In this document: positions 6,529 to 7,468 of the stretch, piece by piece | Layout of the letters: each line of letters begins with the position of its first letter | How positions within the stretch are numbered: the stretch's first letter is position 1 | Source: Alphaproteobacteria bacterium | GTDB taxonomy: Bacteria; Pseudomonadota; Alphaproteobacteria; UBA828 | DNA length: 7,468 nt | Reading direction: 5' to 3' | Assembly (NCBI GenBank): GCA_029937205.1 | Contig: JAPYQV010000124.1 | Location: forward strand, 1 to 7,468 | Notes under the pieces: generated by a model | Seen by the model: the letters and a program-made list of their open reading frames with translations, nothing else | The model's database searches: none | Told to the model about the DNA's origin: nothing | Made by a program: the position numbers and the translations under genes

Positions 6529-7468
6529 ATGGACATTGGCGCCGCCGAAGTATCGGCAATCCTCAAGGAGCAAATCGCCAACTTTGGTACCGAGGCGGAT
6601 GTCGCCGAGGTTGGGCAAGTGCTCTCGGTGGGTGACGGTGTTGCCCGCGTTTACGGGCTGGACAACGTTCAGGCCGGTGAGATGGTTGAATTTCCCGGCA
6701 ATATCCGTGGCATGGCGCTTAATCTCGAGACCGACAATGTCGGCGTCGTGATTTTCGGCGAAGATAGGGCGATCAAGGAAGGCGATACGGTCAAACGGAC
6801 CGGCACCATCGTCGAGGTGCCGGTCGGCAAGGGCCTGTTGGGCCGCGTGGTCGATGCGCTGGGCAACCCGATCGACGGCAAAGGGCCGATCGAATCTTCC
6901 GAAATGAAACGCATTGAGGTCAAGGCGCCAGGCATCATCCCGCGCCAATCGGTGAGCGAGCCAGTGCAGACCGGCCTGAAGGCGCTCGATGCGCTGGTGC
7001 CGATCGGGCGTGGCCAACGCGAACTGATCATTGGCGATCGGCAGACTGGCAAGACCGCCATAGCCATCGATACGATCATCAATCAGAAGGAAGTCAACGC
7101 CAGCGGCGACGAATCGAAGAAGCTTTATTGCATTTATGTGGCGATCGGGCAGAAGCGCTCCACCGTCGCCCAGGTGGTGAAGACCTTGGAGGAAAACGGC
7201 GCGCTGGAATATACAATTATTGTATCGGCCACTGCCTCGGAAGCCGCTCCGCTGCAGTTTTTAGCGCCTTACACAGGCTGCACCATGGGCGAGTTTTTCC
7301 GCGACAATGGTATGCACGCGGTGATCGTTTATGACGATCTCTCCAAGCAGGCCGTTGCCTACCGGCAGATGTCCTTGTTGCTGCGCCGCCCGCCGGGCCG
7401 CGAAGCCTATCCGGGCGATGTGTTCTATCTGCATTCCAGATTGCTGGAGCGCGCCGCCAAGATGGGCG
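6529..7468 (+). CDS. atpA: F1F0 ATP synthase subunit alpha (AtpA), 3' end outside the window
   Basis: The reading frame is open from ATG 6529 to the window edge, giving 313 residues of a protein normally about 510 long. It forms the non-catalytic nucleotide-binding sites of the F1 hexamer. The N-terminal stretch [20 protein letters not shown] (11-30) leads into the beta-barrel domain. The nucleotide-binding domain has Walker A GDRQTGKT at 169-176, the same numbering as in E. coli AtpA, and the Walker B region [10 protein letters not shown] at 265-274. The text then continues [20 protein letters not shown] before the edge. The remaining part, including the arginine finger, is not present. The start follows the atpH stop by two bases, and AAAGGG inside the atpH end (6515-6520) serves as ribosome binding site at about 8 bases. 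No frameshift or unusual residue was seen. Confidence 0.96.
   Translation, partial: MDIGAAEVSAILKEQIANFGTEADVAEVGQVLSVGDGVARVYGLDNVQAGEMVEFPGNIRGMALNLETDNVGVVIFGEDRAIKEGDTVKRTGTIVEVPVGKGLLGRVVDALGNPIDGKGPIESSEMKRIEVKAPGIIPRQSVSEPVQTGLKALDALVPIGRGQRELIIGDRQTGKTAIAIDTIINQKEVNASGDESKKLYCIYVAIGQKRSTVAQVVKTLEENGALEYTIIVSATASEAAPLQFLAPYTGCTMGEFFRDNGMHAVIVYDDLSKQAVAYRQMSLLLRRPPGREAYPGDVFYLHSRLLERAAKMG

Noticed and set aside
6058..7017. Antisense frame of 319 codons across the atpH-atpA junction
   Set aside because: It runs opposite two well-conserved ATP synthase genes, and its translation shows no family motif.

Overview
The window reads as ordinary alphaproteobacterial chromosome, probably from a Rhodospirillales-like organism. 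This rests on three things: the arrangement of fsa-xerC divergent from priA, priA followed by atpH-atpA, and an AtpA whose N-terminal wording is typical of alphaproteobacteria. The core genes are GC-rich (40/60 G+C at 2101-2160, 42/60 at 4021-4080). The first 1.7 kb is clearly poorer in G+C (28/60 at 241-300, 29/60 at 1021-1080).

Region by region: (1) 1-94 is an AT-rich leader holding a perfect 18-bp palindrome, a likely operator. (2) 95-1683 is a two-gene unit on the + strand, a small FMN nitroreductase followed by an EamA/DMT-type membrane transporter; it looks like an accessory pair beside a housekeeping block. (3) 1725-3392 on the - strand is fsa (small transaldolase/fructose-6-phosphate aldolase) followed by xerC (tyrosine recombinase). 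They are closely spaced and probably one transcript, converging on the transporter gene. (4) About 3393-3504 is a short divergent promoter region. (5) 3505-5772 on the + strand is priA, the replication-restart helicase, with a threefold 18-bp in-frame repeat at its N-terminus. (6) 5773-5968 is the leader of the F1 ATP synthase operon. (7) 5969-7468 is atpH (delta subunit) followed two bases later by atpA (alpha subunit), which runs off the window end.

The housekeeping genes serve separate core functions: chromosome dimer resolution, sugar phosphate metabolism, replication restart and ATP synthesis. Their proximity looks like inherited synteny rather than a shared pathway. The nitroreductase-transporter pair may form a small regulated detoxification or export unit, but its substrate cannot be read from sequence. 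I found no RNA gene, CRISPR array, insertion sequence or convincing new multi-gene system. The points most worth checking are the operator-like palindrome, the start of xerC (a good ribosome binding site in front of an ATT codon), the Phe in place of Tyr at the Fsa active site, the PriA N-terminal repeat, and a small hairpin over one candidate atpH start.
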